Assembly (NCBI GenBank): GCA_013297925.1
Contig: JAAFJC010000036.1
Span: forward strand, 1 to 33,568
Source of the DNA: Comamonadaceae bacterium
Lineage (GTDB): Bacteria; Pseudomonadota; Gammaproteobacteria; Burkholderiales; Burkholderiaceae_C
Direction of reading: 5' to 3'
DNA length: 33,568 nucleotides
Below, in pieces: positions 7,705-14,941 of the stretch. The position numbers were made by a program, and so were the translations under genes. The notes below the pieces were generated by a model. It was not told the origin of the DNA, ran no database searches, and saw nothing but the letters and a program-made list of their open reading frames with translations. Position 1 is the stretch's first letter, and every line of letters starts with the position of its first letter.

Positions 7705-8141
7705 TCTGTTTTATCTGCATCGCTATTTTTCGTCAAAGATCTAGCGAGAATCTTGAGGAACTCAGTTGATCCTGAATGCAGTGCTAAAAGTAGTGGCGCA
7801 ATGTAAACGAGCGCAGGCAGTATGAGAATTAGCCACTGATGCAATTCGGCTTTAGGGTGGCTTGAAGCATGTGCCATACAAGCAAGCATGATCCCAACAG
7901 CAGCAGCAAAGAACGCGCACACGTGAAGCATTAGCCAAGCCCGAAAGGATTCGCTGCGCTGCATGATGAATGTTGCAAGACAATCGCGGATCGCAAGCAG
8001 CAATACAGGCAACGCAAGAAAAATGAAGAGTAGCCACCAAAATATAGCCCAGTTACTCTCAGTAGCTGTGTTACTTATTCCGAGAAAAGAAACAAGCAAC
8101 AATGCAACTGCTCCAGCTAAGCGGACTAATGCACCAAGCAT
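7701..8141 (-). CDS. Small inner-membrane protein, function unknown
   Basis: A 146-residue protein with about four hydrophobic segments: GALVRLAGAVALLLVSFLGI (3-22), WAIFWWLLFIFLALPVLLLA (31-50), LMLHVCAFFAAAVGIMLACM (70-89) and WLILILPALVYIAPLLLAL (103-121). A charged tail ends in NSDADKTD. I recognise no family. It converges on the dioxygenase-like gene with stop codons overlapping. The base composition is less GC-rich than its neighbours. Confidence 0.65.
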   Translation of the reverse strand: MLGALVRLAGAVALLLVSFLGISNTATESNWAIFWWLLFIFLALPVLLLAIRDCLATFIMQRSESFRAWLMLHVCAFFAAAVGIMLACMAHASSHPKAELHQWLILILPALVYIAPLLLALHSGSTEFLKILARSLTKNSDADKTD

Positions 8142-8229
8142 GCTGAGCGCTGTAAATTAGGTGAATAAACATGTCGCACGGTAGGTGGGCGCCAAGGCAT
8201 TACTTAAACGAAGTAATTTATACAGAGCA

Positions 8230-8982
8230 TTACGCTATGTCGCGTACATCAGCCACAGCATTGCTCCCAAAATCCGAGCGTGAGAGATAGGCGATTAGCC
8301 GGCCAGCGGCTTCGAAGGGGCTGGTGAGGGTGCCTTGGGTTTTCATGCCGACGAAGGCGGATTTGTCGGGGAAGTTGGCATCGGGGGCGCTGCGGAGTTG
8401 GACTTGCATGTCTGTGTCGATCACGCCGGGCGCGAGAGAGCAGATCTTTGCACCGTGGGGTTTGAGGGCTTCTTCTAGTGCGACGCATCGCGTGAAATGA
8501 TCCATCGCGGCTTTGGCGGCGCAGTAGCCTGCTTGGCTGGCCATGGCGCGGCGGCCTAGGCCGGAGGAGATGTTGAGTACCTTTTTCGGGATACGCCAGT
8601 TGGCTGTGGCTTGGAGGAAGGCGGAGGTGAGGAGCATGGGGGCTTCGATGCCTACGCGCAGGGCGCGGGTGATGTCTTGCGCGGGAACGTCGGAGAGTGG
8701 AGCGATTTGCGGGATGACGCCGGCGTTGTTGATGAGGGTGGCGCTGTCGTAGGCCAGAGGCTTCTCTACGAGCCACGCCTTGAGTTGGTCTGCTACAGGC
8801 GCAGCATCGTTCAGATCAGCGGGCCATTGCGTGAGCGGAACTTGCTGCTCTTCTGCGAGGGATGCGAGTGCATCGCTCTTGCCGCGAGAAATGCAGAGAA
8901 GGGCGTTGCCGGGGAGGATGAGTTGCTGGGCGAGCGCCAAGCCCATGCCGCGCGATGCGCCGGTGATGATGTAGAGATTCAT
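8230..8982 (-). CDS. Short-chain dehydrogenase/reductase
   Basis: A 250-residue SDR with the N-terminal cofactor motif TGASRGMG (8-15), the structural NNAG (about 85-88), the catalytic Ser in NISSGLG, and YCAAK (Tyr and Lys). The arginine right after the first glycine cluster (SRG) suggests NADPH use. Overall it resembles the sepiapterin/benzil-reductase-like classical SDRs, but the substrate cannot be read from the sequence. The gene is monocistronic on the minus strand. The 505-bp region upstream of its start holds the repeat array described separately. Confidence 0.88.
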   Translation of the reverse strand: MNLYIITGASRGMGLALAQQLILPGNALLCISRGKSDALASLAEEQQVPLTQWPADLNDAAPVADQLKAWLVEKPLAYDSATLINNAGVIPQIAPLSDVPAQDITRALRVGIEAPMLLTSAFLQATANWRIPKKVLNISSGLGRRAMASQAGYCAAKAAMDHFTRCVALEEALKPHGAKICSLAPGVIDTDMQVQLRSAPDANFPDKSAFVGMKTQGTLTSPFEAAGRLIAYLSRSDFGSNAVADVRDIA

Positions 8983-9006
8983 GCCTGATACTTTAGCAAG
9001 TTATGA

Positions 9007-9033
9007 CTTCGTTTGGGCTGAGCTTGTCGAAGC
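9007..9033. repeat. GGGCTGAGCTTGTCGAAGC-type dispersed repeat
   Basis: CTTCG, then TTTGGGCTGAGCTTGTCGAAGC, is a very common dispersed sequence in many proteobacterial genomes, usually seen as TTCGACAAGCTCAG in the other orientation. Its ends pair (GCTTCG with CGAAGC-type complement). It is the first recognisable item in the non-coding stretch 8983-9487. Confidence 0.5.
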
Positions 9034-9102
9034 ATTGAAGCTTATGCGGCGGCAATCAAGGGTTTCCTCACCCTTCACAAAACTTCTTCGCTTCGGTTAG
9101 AC

Positions 9103-9404
9103 GCCCGCCAGAGCAGCCGGGGCGGATGGCTCCATGTCCTCCGGCGGCGTTTAGGGTTGGTTTGTTTTTTGGGAAGTTGATCGCGCCGCCTCCCCCTTTA
9201 CTTGCGCCATCCGCCCCGACTGCTCTGGCGGGCTTGTTGGAGGTGAGAAAGCTTGGCGCGCTAGCAGAACCTATGCCCGTGCGATGTGGCTTTGCGTCTG
9301 GCGCAAGTAAAGGGGGAGGCGGGGCAACGATATCAATCGGAGAAATACAACTCCAATCCCCGCCGGAGGACATGGAGCCAGACGCAAAGCCACATCGCAC
9401 GGGC
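9103..9404. repeat. Array of four half-site-shuffled repeats in alternating orientation
   Basis: Site 1, plus (9103-9147), is left half a + GGC + right half c. Site 2, minus (9186-9233), is a + GGC + b. Site 3, plus (9275-9322), is d + GGC + b. Site 4, minus (9360-9404), is d + GGC + c. Half a starts GCCCGCCAGAGCAG and ends GGGGCGGAT (25 nt, one C/T difference between its copies). Half d starts GCCCGTGCGATG and ends TTTGCGTCT (25 nt, identical). Half c is TCCATGTCCTCCGGCGG and half b is GCAAGTAAAGGGGGAGGCGG, both identical between copies. Spacers of 38, 41 and 37 nt are unrelated to each other. The array fills most of the 505-bp gap between the SDR and DUF2007 genes. Confidence 0.92.
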
Positions 9405-9487
9405 TGCCACTCCAAGCCGTCAATAGGGTGCAGCAGTTCAACCCATGATTGCCGCATCAATAGCCGTTTGGATGTTATTCTGAGCGG

Positions 9488-9790
9488 ATGAAAAGACTCG
9501 GCCAAGCGCCCAATATTGCGATTGCTCAGCTGTGGGTGGATATGCTGCGGGATCAGGGAATCGACGCAAATATGCAGCGCTACTTTCTCAATGGCGCTGC
9601 GGGGGATTTGCCGCCTGATCAGTGTTTGCCAGAGATTTGGGTGCAGGACGATACACAGTTTGATCGTGCGAAATTAGCTTTTGCTGACCTACAGAGGATG
9701 CCGCAGCACAACTGGGTGTGCCAAGCTTGCGGAGAGCGGATTGAGGGCGGCTTTCAACAATGCTGGAATTGTGGCACCGACATGCCATAG
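9488..9790 (+). CDS. DUF2007-type protein with C-terminal zinc ribbon
   Basis: A 100-residue protein. The N-terminal part (IAIAQLWVDMLRDQGIDANM and LPEIWVQDDTQFDRAKLAF) fits the DUF2007 fold (putative signal-transducing protein, alpha/beta PII-like). The C-terminal end has two CxxC pairs, CQAC and CWNC, about 15 residues apart, a small zinc ribbon. The actual role is unknown. It starts just after the repeat array and converges on the lexA partner gene, with a palindromic element filling the gap. Confidence 0.82.
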   Translation: MKRLGQAPNIAIAQLWVDMLRDQGIDANMQRYFLNGAAGDLPPDQCLPEIWVQDDTQFDRAKLAFADLQRMPQHNWVCQACGERIEGGFQQCWNCGTDMP

Positions 9791-9812
9791 AGCACTTTTA
9801 ACTGACAAATAT

Positions 9813-9874
9813 GATAAAAATGGCCTGATGGCCGGCACAGAATATGCGCGGAGTGCTACTGAATTAATAGTAGC
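9813..9874 (+). repeat. Dispersed palindromic element, intergenic reference copy
   Basis: GATAAAAATGGCC, TGATGGCC, a core GCCGGCACAGAATATGCGC, then GGAGTGCTACTGAATTAATAGTAGC. Internal palindromes are GGCCTGATGGCC, GGCA..AGAAT..ATGCGCGG-like pairing, and GCTACT...AGTAGC. It lies exactly between the converging stop codons at 9790 and 9883 and could act as a bidirectional transcript-end structure. Confidence 0.85.
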
Positions 9875-9882
9875 TTTGAATC

Positions 9883-10257
9883 TCAAGCAGGCTCATCGCA
9901 CAGGCGATCTAGCTCGGCGCAGACATCGCGCATGCGGCCGGAGATGACGATGCGGCCGTCTTGGGCGCGGCGGGAGCGGAGGATTTGGGCGGCTGTTAGG
10001 CCATCCGTTGTGATGTTGCCCATCAAATCACTGCTCACCATGCGGGTGCCGGCGGGTTGAATTTTTTGCTGCGCGCTGGCTGGGTGTGGGCTGCTTGGCA
10101 GAGCCGGGGCTTTGGCCAAGCGGGGTTGAGCGCCGATGACTGCGCCTGAGAAAGAAGCTGCGGGCGATGCAATGGGATGGGGCGGCGAGAAGAAATCCAC
10201 CACGCCTTGGAGAGGAAGGAGCAACTGACTAAAGAGATTCTGAGAAGAAGCAGCCAT
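9883..10257 (-). CDS. Conserved small protein downstream of lexA, function unknown
   Basis: A 124-residue protein. The N-terminal two-thirds is Pro/Ala/Ser-rich and probably disordered. The C-terminal end, DGLTAAQILRSRRAQDGRIV and ISGRMRDVCAELDRLCDEPA, looks like a compact conserved helical module. I recall similar short proteins next to lexA in other Burkholderiales but cannot name a family. It begins 12 bp after lexA, so co-transcription and SOS induction are likely. A SulA/ImuA-like SOS role is possible from position alone, without sequence support. Confidence 0.65.
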   Translation of the reverse strand: MAASSQNLFSQLLLPLQGVVDFFSPPHPIASPAASFSGAVIGAQPRLAKAPALPSSPHPASAQQKIQPAGTRMVSSDLMGNITTDGLTAAQILRSRRAQDGRIVISGRMRDVCAELDRLCDEPA

Positions 10258-10269
10258 GATGCGCCTCGT

Positions 10270-10944
10270 TCAGTGCGTAAAGGAATTACGAATGAGGCCG
10301 ACGGCTAAGCCTTCGATCTCAAAGGGCTCGCCGGGCTCGACGATGATGGTTTTGAAATCTGGGTTCTCGGGATGCAGCTCGATGATATTTTTGTTGCGCT
10401 GGAAGCGCTTGACGGTCACGTCTTCCCCAATGCGGGCCACGACGATTTGGCCATTGCGCGCATCTTTGGTGGATTGCACGGCGAGCAAATCGCCATCCAT
10501 GATGCCGATATCGCGCATGCTCATGCCGCGCACTTTGAGCAAGTAATCGGGCTTCGTTGGAAACATGCTGGGCTCGACGTAATACGTTTGATCAATATGC
10601 TCTTGCGCGAGGATGGGCGAGCCAGCAGCCACGCGGCCCACCAAGGGCAGGGCGAGCTGCATCAGGCTTTGCAGCGGCAGGCCGAATTGCTTGGTGCGCG
10701 TTTCGTGAATGGCGCGCAGCGTCTCACCACGGAGACGGATGCCGCGCGAGGTGCCTTGTAGCAGCTCGATAGCGCCTTTGCGATGCAGGGCTTGCAGATG
10801 CTCTTCAGCGGCATTGGCCGATTTGAAGCCGAATTCAGCAGCGATCTCAGCGCGCGTGGGCGGCGAGCCGGTTTTCTCAATCGTGCTTTGAATGAGGGTG
10901 AGAATCTGTTGCTGGCGAGCGGTAAGCTTGGGGCTGTCGAACAT
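10270..10944 (-). CDS. lexA: SOS repressor LexA
   Basis: The ATG at 10944 ([19 protein letters not shown], 224 residues) follows AAGGAG at good spacing. The longer frame to 10986 adds a non-conserved leader. The winged-helix DNA-binding domain spans about 1-72 ([20 protein letters not shown] is the recognition region). The self-cleavage site is Ala107-Gly108 in GRVAAGSP. The catalytic pair is Ser142 (GMSM) and Lys179 (VTVKRF). LexA represses DNA-damage genes and its own promoter until RecA triggers self-cleavage. Two LexA-like boxes lie upstream at 10998-11013 and 11034-11049. Confidence 0.97.
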   Translation of the reverse strand: MFDSPKLTARQQQILTLIQSTIEKTGSPPTRAEIAAEFGFKSANAAEEHLQALHRKGAIELLQGTSRGIRLRGETLRAIHETRTKQFGLPLQSLMQLALPLVGRVAAGSPILAQEHIDQTYYVEPSMFPTKPDYLLKVRGMSMRDIGIMDGDLLAVQSTKDARNGQIVVARIGEDVTVKRFQRNKNIIELHPENPDFKTIIVEPGEPFEIEGLAVGLIRNSFTH

Positions 10945-10997
10945 GGCAAACTCCTTGTGGAATTGGGTTGACCGGATGTGCATCACACTGATGGCAA

Positions 10998-11013
10998 CTG
11001 CGATTGAAAACAG
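10998..11013. promoter_or_regulatory. Candidate LexA box 1
   Basis: CTGCGATTGAAAACAG fits the CTGT-N8-ACAG LexA consensus with one mismatch, read on either strand. It lies 54 bp upstream of the lexA start, as expected for autoregulation. Confidence 0.65.
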
Positions 11014-11033
11014 CCTGATTGCGCATCCAGTAA

Positions 11034-11049
11034 CTGGATATTAGCCCAG
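11034..11049. promoter_or_regulatory. Candidate LexA box 2
   Basis: CTGGATATTAGCCCAG keeps the CTG-N10-CAG frame of a LexA box with extended dyad symmetry (AACTGG...CCAGTT) but a weaker consensus match. It lies between lexA and the divergent asparaginase gene, 38 bp from the latter's ATG, so LexA bound here could affect both genes. Confidence 0.45.
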
Positions 11050-11086
11050 TTTTCTGGGTTTGGCAATATTTTTGAAAAATATTTTT

Positions 11087-12088
11087 ATGGCAGAGCAAAT
11101 CATCGTTTTGGGCACTGGTGGGACGATCGCGGGCACGGCTGCGAGCAGCGCTGACCATACGGGCTACACCGCTGCGCAGATCGGGATTGCCGCTCTCTTG
11201 CAACCTGTGCCGGGGCTACACGAAGCTTTGCAGGGGCGCGAGCTTGTGAGCGAGCAGGTGGCGCAGCTCGATAGCAAGGATATGGATTTTGCAACGATGC
11301 TGCGAATAGCCCAGCGCTGCGTGCAGCATCTCTCGAAGCCGGATGTGAAGGCAATAGTGATCACGCATGGCACGGATACGCTGGAGGAGACGGCTTATTT
11401 TCTGCATCGCGTGATTCCGCGCGAGCTGCAAGCAAAGCCGGTAGTGCTAACTTGCGCGATGCGGCCGGCGACGAGCAGCGAGGCCGATGGGCCGCGCAAT
11501 TTGCGGGATGCTGTGTTGCTTGCGGGTGATGCAAAGGCGTGCGGCGTGCTCGCAGTGTGTTCGGGCGACGTGCATCATGCGTTGGCGGTGCAGAAGATTC
11601 ATACCTATGCGCTGAATGCGTTTTCTAGCGGGGATGTGGCTCTGGGTGAGCTCGGCGCACTGGCGCATGTGGTGGGTGATCGGGTTAACTGGGGATCGGC
11701 ATCTCTGGCAGATTTAGATAAAAATAGCCACCTCGCACTCATGCAGTATGAGTCTCATGCTATGAATTTAGTAGTAATTGCATTCAGCCAAGGTATGGCG
11801 TGGCCGCGCGTGGAGATCGTGCTCAATCATGCGCAAGCCACGGGTAGCATCGTGCTAGCTCTGCTCAAGGCATCTACTTCTGAAGATCCGTTGCGCGGCA
11901 TCGTCATTGCTGGAACGGGCAATGGTACTGTGAGTGAATCCTTACAAACCGCTTTGGATGAAGCGCAATTAAAGGGAGTGGAAATCGTTATCACCAGCCG
12001 ATGCGCTTGGGGCGGGATTCACGATGCGAGCGCGCTATCGGCCGTGAAAGCGCGCATTGCGCTCGTGCTCAAGCTTCTTGCAAGCTAG
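11087..12088 (+). CDS. Asparaginase
   Basis: I prefer the ATG at 11087 (MAEQIIVLGTGGTIAG, 333 residues) to the TTG at 11060. No Shine-Dalgarno is visible and an AT-only palindrome (AATATTTTT-g-AAAAATATT) abuts the start. The asparaginase/glutaminase signature GTGGTIAG carries nucleophile Thr13, Tyr27 lies in the mobile loop, and THGTDTLEE (93-101) gives the second Thr-Asp pair. AMRPATSSEADGPRNLRDAV is also typical. It hydrolyses L-asparagine to aspartate and ammonia; without a signal peptide it is probably cytosolic. About residues 211-232 (LDKNSHLALMQYESHAMN) come from a copy of the dispersed palindromic element, just before the conserved WPRVEIVLNHA. Confidence 0.92.
   Translation: MAEQIIVLGTGGTIAGTAASSADHTGYTAAQIGIAALLQPVPGLHEALQGRELVSEQVAQLDSKDMDFATMLRIAQRCVQHLSKPDVKAIVITHGTDTLEETAYFLHRVIPRELQAKPVVLTCAMRPATSSEADGPRNLRDAVLLAGDAKACGVLAVCSGDVHHALAVQKIHTYALNAFSSGDVALGELGALAHVVGDRVNWGSASLADLDKNSHLALMQYESHAMNLVVIAFSQGMAWPRVEIVLNHAQATGSIVLALLKASTSEDPLRGIVIAGTGNGTVSESLQTALDEAQLKGVEIVITSRCAWGGIHDASALSAVKARIALVLKLLAS
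11717..11781 (+). repeat. Dispersed palindromic element, copy inside the asparaginase gene
   Basis: GATAAAAATAGCC, then after 20 nt CAGTATGAG-like core, then ATGCTATGAATTTAGTAGTA. The two ends match the reference copy at 9813-9874 closely and the middle is diverged. Orientation relative to the gene is opposite to the copies in tex and hpnE, yet the frame remains open. Confidence 0.62.
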
Positions 12089-13064
12089 GCAGCCGCCGCT
12101 GAGCGAGCACGCTCACCGCATGAGCCGACTCTGCTTTCAGCCGATGATCGCTCCACACCTGTCGCCAGCCGCGTGAGCCGGCTTGGCCGTGGCGCAGGCC
12201 AAGCATGTGGCGGGCGACGGAGTGCCAAGCGGTGTCAAACTGATCTTTGCGGCGCGCCATGTAATCGCACATCTGCGCTTCGATCTCTTCGCGCGAGGGC
12301 GCGGGTGTTGACACGTCGCCATAAAACTCAGCATCCCAAGAAGCCATCCAATACGGGTTGTGATACGCCTCGCGGCCAATCATCACGCCGTCAACGTGCT
12401 TCAAATGCTCGTTGACTTGTTCAGTCGTCGTGATCCCGCCATTGATGCAAATCGTGAGCTCGGGAAACTCCCGTTTCAGCTGATAAACCATCTCATAGCG
12501 CAGCGGCGGAATATCGCGGTTTTCCTTCGGCGACAAGCCTTTGAGCCACGCATTCCTCGCATGCACAAGAAATACTTTGCAGCCTGCATCAGAGACCGTG
12601 CCCACAAAATCGCGCACGAATTCATAGCTCTCGGTTTTGTCTATGCCAATGCGATGCTTCACCGTGACAGGAATGCTCACCGCATCCAGCATCGCCTTCA
12701 CACCATCAGCCACAAGCTGCGCTTCATTCATCAAACAAGCGCCAAACGCGCCGCGCTGCACGCGCTCGCTCGGGCAACCGCAATTCAGATTGATTTCGTC
12801 ATAGCCCCATTGCTCGCCTAGCTTGGCGGCCTTGGCCAAATCTTCCGGCTCGCTGCCGCCGAGCTGCAGCGCAACCGGATGCTCTTCATCATTGAAATCT
12901 AAATGGCGCGGCACATCGCCATGCAGCAAAGCGCCCGTCGTCACCATCTCGGTGTAGAGCAGGGTGTTCTTCGTGAGCAGGCGATGGAAATAGCGGCAAT
13001 GCCGATCCGTCCAATCCATCATCGGGGCGACAGACATTCTCCAAGGCGAATGCCCATTGACCAT
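12069..13064 (-). CDS. dusA: tRNA-dihydrouridine(20/20a) synthase DusA
   Basis: The ATG two bases after the uppP stop gives MVNGHSPWRMSVAPMMDWTD (331 residues). The frame to 13139 lies inside uppP. Dus features include the flavin-binding APMMDWTDRHCR, ALQLGGSEP, the catalytic-Cys block LNCGCPSERVQRGAFGACLM, KHRIGID, HARNAWLKGLSPKENR (DusA-specific), NGGI and GREAYHNPY. It reduces uridines at D-loop positions 20/20a of tRNA with FMN and NADPH. It sits in an operon after uppP. Its 3' end overlaps the convergent asparaginase gene by 20 bp. Confidence 0.96.
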   Translation of the reverse strand: MVNGHSPWRMSVAPMMDWTDRHCRYFHRLLTKNTLLYTEMVTTGALLHGDVPRHLDFNDEEHPVALQLGGSEPEDLAKAAKLGEQWGYDEINLNCGCPSERVQRGAFGACLMNEAQLVADGVKAMLDAVSIPVTVKHRIGIDKTESYEFVRDFVGTVSDAGCKVFLVHARNAWLKGLSPKENRDIPPLRYEMVYQLKREFPELTICINGGITTTEQVNEHLKHVDGVMIGREAYHNPYWMASWDAEFYGDVSTPAPSREEIEAQMCDYMARRKDQFDTAWHSVARHMLGLRHGQAGSRGWRQVWSDHRLKAESAHAVSVLAQRRLPSLQEA

Positions 13065-13066
13065 TT

Positions 13067-13891
13067 TCAAGCCGCCCACTTCACCCATCCCGTGTAAGCC
13101 GTGACGAGCACGACGATGCCAAATACGATGCGATACCAAGCAAATGGCACAAAGTTATTGGTGGAGATATAGCGCAGCAGCCAGCGCACGCAAAGCCACG
13201 CGCTCAAGAAGCTGAAGACGAGGCCGACAGCGAACATGGGAATATCGCCCATTGAGAGCACCGCGCGCTCTTTGTAGAGGCTGTATACGCCCGCGCCGAT
13301 CAGCGTGGGCATGGCGAGGAAGAACGAAAAATCTGTGGCTGCTTTACGTGAGAGCCCAAGCAGCATACCGCCGATGATCGTTGCGCCGCTGCGGCTCGTG
13401 CCCGGCACGAGAGCGAGGCACTGCACGAGGCCAACTTTGAGCGCATCCATCGCGCTCATATCGTCAACAGTCTGCACGCGAACGGCGGTTTGTTGGCGCT
13501 TCTCCGCCCACAGAATAATGAAGCCGCCGATGATGAAGGTGCTGGCCACTACAACAGGCGTGAACAAATTCGCCTTGATCGCCTTGCCAAACAGCAGCCC
13601 GAGCACGACGGCTGGCAGGAACGCGATGAACACATTCAGCGCAAACTGCTGCGCCTTCTTATCCGTTGGCAAAGAAGCAATAGTTTCCCGAATCTTCTGC
13701 CAATACACCAAGATCACCGCAAAAATCGCCCCGGTCTGAATCGCAATATCAAACACCTTGGACTTCTCATCAGTGAAGCCGAGCAGGCTGCCTACCAAAA
13801 TCAAATGCCCCGTGGATGAAATCGGCAAAAACTCCGTGAGCCCCTCCACGATGCCCATGATGGCGGCTTTGATCAGCAGGGTGATATCCAC
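13067..13891 (-). CDS. uppP: Undecaprenyl-diphosphatase UppP (BacA)
   Basis: A 274-residue membrane protein with a GTG start and seven to eight hydrophobic helices. Both family motifs are present: [15 protein letters not shown] (16-30, with the two Glu and the Ser-Ser-Thr) and [11 protein letters not shown] (about 163-173, with the catalytic Arg). It dephosphorylates undecaprenyl diphosphate at the inner membrane to recycle the lipid carrier for peptidoglycan and other polymers, and confers bacitracin tolerance. First gene of uppP-dusA. Its promoter must lie in 13892-13950, shared with the divergent VF530 gene. Confidence 0.96.
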   Translation of the reverse strand: MDITLLIKAAIMGIVEGLTEFLPISSTGHLILVGSLLGFTDEKSKVFDIAIQTGAIFAVILVYWQKIRETIASLPTDKKAQQFALNVFIAFLPAVVLGLLFGKAIKANLFTPVVVASTFIIGGFIILWAEKRQQTAVRVQTVDDMSAMDALKVGLVQCLALVPGTSRSGATIIGGMLLGLSRKAATDFSFFLAMPTLIGAGVYSLYKERAVLSMGDIPMFAVGLVFSFLSAWLCVRWLLRYISTNNFVPFAWYRIVFGIVVLVTAYTGWVKWAA

Positions 13892-13950
13892 GGAAGACTT
13901 TCTTTGTGTGTAAAAGTGTTGATTTTAAAGGAGCAGGGCACAATGCTGAG

Positions 13951-14211
13951 ATGTCTATTGACTCAGCCACTCCACCACCACCCAAGCAAGCGCGCAATCC
14001 ACTGCACGGCATCACACTAGAAGCTGTCGTTACAGCATTGGAAGCGCATTACGGCTGGCCGGGCTTGGCGCAGAGGATCAATATTCGCTGTTTTGCGAGC
14101 GATCCAAGCGTTGCATCCAGCTTGAAATTTCTGCGCAAAACACCTTGGGCGCGCGATAAGGTGGAGAGCTTGTATCTGTATATGCTGCGCGAGCAAAAGC
14201 GAAGGGGTTGA
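13951..14211 (+). CDS. VF530-family small DNA-binding-like protein
   Basis: The ATG at 13951 gives [20 protein letters not shown] (86 residues). The 15 residues upstream in the same frame run into the uppP promoter. [40 protein letters not shown] and [18 protein letters not shown] are the complete signature of the VF530 (DUF2132) family, a small helical fold suggested to bind DNA. Its role is not established. Probably monocistronic. Confidence 0.88.
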   Translation: MSIDSATPPPPKQARNPLHGITLEAVVTALEAHYGWPGLAQRINIRCFASDPSVASSLKFLRKTPWARDKVESLYLYMLREQKRRG

Positions 14212-14407
14212 TACGCAGATGCAGCGAAATGTGTCTGCATTATTTTTTGATGTCTTGATAGATGAGGCCATCACCCTGCAAAACAAGTAGGACAACACCT
14301 CTTTGTTTTTATATCTTTTTTCGGCGGGGAATGCGCGCGAATAGGCATACAGTCCGCCCACGCTACATTTTTAGCGCGGCATCTATCGCACCCTGAAGGG
14401 ACGCATC
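14212..14407. other. Intergenic region upstream of the fasciclin gene
   Basis: 196 bp between the VF530 stop and the fasciclin start. It is AT-rich in the middle (TTTGTTTTTATATC at about 14301-14315), which is a plausible promoter zone, and ends with GAAGGGA as ribosome binding site. I see no strong hairpin or repeat. Confidence 0.4.
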
Positions 14408-14857
14408 ATGACCACAGCCACCACCTCCACCCCAACCCCCGCCACAACTACTTCGACTTTGCACAACATCGTTGAGACAGCCGTAGCAGCCGGAAATTTC
14501 ACCACCCTGGTCACCGCAGTCAAAGCCGCTGGCTTGGTTGAAACGCTCAGCGGCGCAGGCCCGTTCACAGTGTTCGCGCCAACAGACGAGGCCTTTGCGA
14601 AAGTGCCAAAAGAAGCGCTCGAAGCTTTGCTCAAAGACAAAGACGCGCTCAGCAAAACGCTGACCTACCACGTCGTTGCAGGCAAAGTCATGGCTGCTGA
14701 CATCAAAGCAGGCGCAGTCAAAACCGTGCAAGGCAGTGATGTCATGCTCGCTACTGAAGGCGGCGTAACTGTTGGTGGCGCAAAAGTTGTTGCTGCTGAC
14801 GTGCAGACCAGCAATGGCGTGATCCACGCGATTGATACTGTGCTCTTTGTGAAGTAA
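14408..14857 (+). CDS. Fasciclin (FAS1) domain protein
   Basis: A 149-residue protein that is almost entirely one FAS1 domain: [20 protein letters not shown], the H1-like [17 protein letters not shown] (about 51-67), [10 protein letters not shown] (about 84-93), and the H2-like [14 protein letters not shown] at the C terminus. FAS1 domains mediate adhesion, and small bacterial ones are usually secreted. Here the N terminus is a Thr/Pro/Ala-rich stretch ([17 protein letters not shown]) without a hydrophobic core, so no signal peptide is visible. A strong ribosome site and a strong terminator (14905-14941) bracket the gene, implying an independent, well-expressed unit. Confidence 0.92.
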   Translation: MTTATTSTPTPATTTSTLHNIVETAVAAGNFTTLVTAVKAAGLVETLSGAGPFTVFAPTDEAFAKVPKEALEALLKDKDALSKTLTYHVVAGKVMAADIKAGAVKTVQGSDVMLATEGGVTVGGAKVVAADVQTSNGVIHAIDTVLFVK

Positions 14858-14904
14858 GTTTCTCGTTTTTCAACAGCGGCAACCTCAATGCCGTCGTTGT
14901 TGAC

Positions 14905-14941
14905 CGCCTCGTTGCATGTTGAATGCAGCGAGGCGTTTTTA
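14905..14941 (+). terminator. Intrinsic terminator after the fasciclin gene
   Basis: CGCCTCGTTGCAT and ATGCAGCGAGGCG form a 13-bp stem (one G-T pair) with a 5-nt loop, followed by TTTTT. It ends at the stop codon of the convergent methyltransferase gene. Confidence 0.9.

Noticed and set aside
8199-8217. ATTACTT-aaacg-AAGTAAT hairpin downstream of the SDR gene.
   Set aside because: A 7-bp AT-rich stem with no T run is too weak to call a terminator.
9103-9404. CRISPR-like spacing (four repeats, spacers of 37-41 nt).
   Set aside because: Repeats alternate in orientation and are chimeras of two halves, not identical direct repeats, and no cas gene is near.
9126-9491. A 121-residue plus-strand frame (and an overlapping 145-residue minus-strand one) through the repeat array, the plus one ending in ATGA with the DUF2007 start.
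   Set aside because: Both strands are open mainly because the array is made of GC-rich inverted repeats. The translations are low-complexity and mirror each other, with no recognisable domain and no ribosome site. I treat it as non-coding, although such frames may be annotated as hypothetical proteins.
10270-10986. Extended LexA start at 10986, and similar N-terminal extensions for hpnD, uppP-overlapping dusA, GDPD, histidine phosphatase and YcaQ.
   Set aside because: The extra residues are not family-like and mostly overlap upstream genes or promoters; internal ATGs with better ribosome sites and conserved N termini were chosen.
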